From the NCBI RefSeq assembly GCF_036417845.1, contig NC_090020.1, positions 38,982,425-39,046,424 of the forward strand: 64,000 nucleotides of DNA. The letters are read 5' to 3'. A program made the position numbers and the translations under genes. This document shows, piece after piece, positions 49,933 to 64,000 of this stretch. The notes under the pieces were generated by a model. That model ran no database searches and had not been told where the DNA came from. It worked only from the letters and a program-made list of their open reading frames with translations. Within the stretch, counting starts at the first letter, position 1. Every line of letters begins with the position of its first letter. The stretch comes from Apteryx mantelli. Lineage: Eukaryota; Chordata; Aves; Apterygiformes; Apterygidae.

Positions 49933-50659
49933 CATCTTTTTGAGATCAATGGGATAATTTTTCCCCCTTAAGTATGCGCTAAGTATGTGCTTTAACCTTA
50001 GTCTCAGGGTTTATTCCTAATTGGTTTGGTCATTCAGAAAACATTGCATTCCTGAAAAGAAATGATATTTAGTGACCATGATAAATCATATAAATTCCTA
50101 TAGCCAGTTAAGGGGATTTACAATTTGAAAACATGGGGTAAAAATTACTTGCAAATTTGCAAGATGAGTGCATATCAAGTGAGGTAATTATGTTAGTCCT
50201 GTGTACAGGAAGAGAGAAATAAAAAAAGAAAATCTGTAAAATCACAAACATTTGGTATGTGAATAAGTGGCAGGCCTAGAACCTGAAGTTACTTTTATTC
50301 ACCAAGATTCCCTGAAACAGCACTGAATCAAAGGATGAAAATGATAATACACACTGCTGAATATTATTCCTCCTTACAATAGCCACATTTTTTCCTGTTC
50401 TGAGGCCTTCATGTTCTTATTTCCCCCCCTGCTATTAGAAATACTCAATCCTGACTTTTCTGGAGGGCTTTCATAGGCTTGTGGAGGACCTCGGGGGTAA
50501 AAGCTGAGTTACAAGTTCTCAGATGCCAGCTGCGGTCAGAGAAATATATAGGCTGATCCTCTGCTCTTGCCTTTTGTTGTGCATTCACTTCAATTCAAGT
50601 AAGGCCAGTGCTTAACAGGTATTGAAAGGCAGAGAGACATTTTGCAGAGTCTACCCAGC
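49933..50659. other. Unique flank between the ERV and the ALDH7A1 promoter
   Basis: AT-rich, with no recognisable gene or repeat. It is within 900 bp upstream of ALDH7A1 and may contain distal promoter sequence. Confidence 0.7.
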
Positions 50660-50803
50660 GTGTAAGGCAGTGTGGAATTGGGGTCGAGGGGGCGGGGCCG
50701 GGGCGGGCGAGGGGGGCCGCCGCGCCCTGACCAATCGGCGCGGGGGGCGGGGCGCGGCGGCCATTGCCGCGTGTCGCCCCCCCGCCTCCCGCTCCCGCTG
50801 GCG

Positions 50804-63505
<12,702 letters not shown>

Positions 63506-63752
63506 GTGACTTATTTTTATTCTCCCCGCTACAATTAGCCTTCTAGGAAAAAAATGCTGTAACATGGTGGTTTAGGCCAAGATCGTACTGCAGTTTGTCA
63601 TGTCAGCCATTATAAGATGGTAAGTTAGTCAATCTGAGAATGTCAGAATTGAGGTCCTTTGTTAAAGGTAAGGGTGGCTCTCTACATCGAAGACACCTTC
63701 TCCTTCAAGAAATGGTTATCAACTTTCCTCCATTTCTTGAACTATTCCCTAG

Positions 63753-64000
63753 TCACACAGGATGGTGAAAATAAAAACAGTAATGTAAATGGTGAATATC
63801 ATGCATGTAACGAAAAATGGCTGTTCTATCCCCAGGCCTTGGGTTCACAATATCAAACTTGAAGAAATCCTGGAGATTCAAAAGAGTCACTTGCACATCT
63901 TCGTCATGTGGGATGTTTAATTCTTGTGGACTTGCATTGTGGGAACTCTTATCTTTCACTGGCACCTGCTTTACTCCTAATGCCTTTAAATTTCTCTTCC
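63753..64000 (-). other. Unidentified protein-like antisense open frame at the window edge
   Basis: On the minus strand a frame stays open from the right window edge (64000) to a TGA at 63755-63753. Its central part reads QVPVKDKSSHNASPQELNIP, then HDEDVQVTLLNLQDFFKFDI and VNPRPGD. The composition is balanced and not low-complexity, unlike chance frames nearby. It has no ATG at its visible start. It lies in ALDH7A1 intron 13, opposite to that gene. It could be part of a retroposed pseudogene, an antisense exon (GTG donors are possible near 63860), or chance. I do not recognise the family. Confidence 0.3.

Noticed and set aside
50672-50803. In-frame upstream extension of ALDH7A1
   Set aside because: The frame is open for 44 codons but begins at GTG, without an ATG. 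The ATG at 50804 starts a credible mitochondrial leader.

Overview
The window looks like avian nuclear DNA. Three of its four genes encode proteins that are near-identical in length and motif layout to vertebrate single-copy genes. Introns are short, first exons sit in sharp CpG islands, repeat density is very low, and the one sizeable mobile element is a class II-type endogenous retrovirus (ERV) of the kind common in birds. The gene order LMNB1 - TEX43 - PHAX - ALDH7A1 is the human 5q23.2 order, inverted. From general knowledge that human 5q23 corresponds to the bird Z chromosome, I infer a Z-linked segment. The species cannot be named from the sequence.

Layout. 1-7888 is part of intron 1 of LMNB1 (minus strand). 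7889-8241 is its first coding exon, inside a ~2 kb CpG island (about 7240-9340). 9351-27658 is gene-free. 27659-32499 holds a three-exon minus-strand gene that I assemble as TEX43 (SPMIP10). No open frame over 100 codons betrays it, and exon 1 codes only 11 and two-thirds codons. 34713-43512 holds the complete five-exon PHAX gene (minus, 399 residues), with its own CpG island. 43513-50803 separates the divergent PHAX and ALDH7A1 promoters. It holds old amniote-type interspersed-repeat relics and a decayed 2.07 kb ERV (47852-49926). 50804-63505 holds the first 13 coding exons of ALDH7A1 (plus, 396 residues); the gene runs off the right edge.

The genes are ordinary and unrelated in function: nuclear lamina (LMNB1), sperm axoneme (TEX43), snRNA/snoRNA export (PHAX) and lysine catabolism (ALDH7A1). 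All splice junctions given here are GT-AG and keep the reading frame. They were read by eye, not predicted by software.

The most interesting non-routine signals are four. First, the ERV has a perfect 6-bp target duplication at both ends but no 5' LTR. Second, its gag and env remnants are fused in one 450-codon open frame across a 17-A tract. Third, the avian TEX43 is cryptic. Fourth, an unidentified, protein-like antisense frame runs off the right edge of the window.
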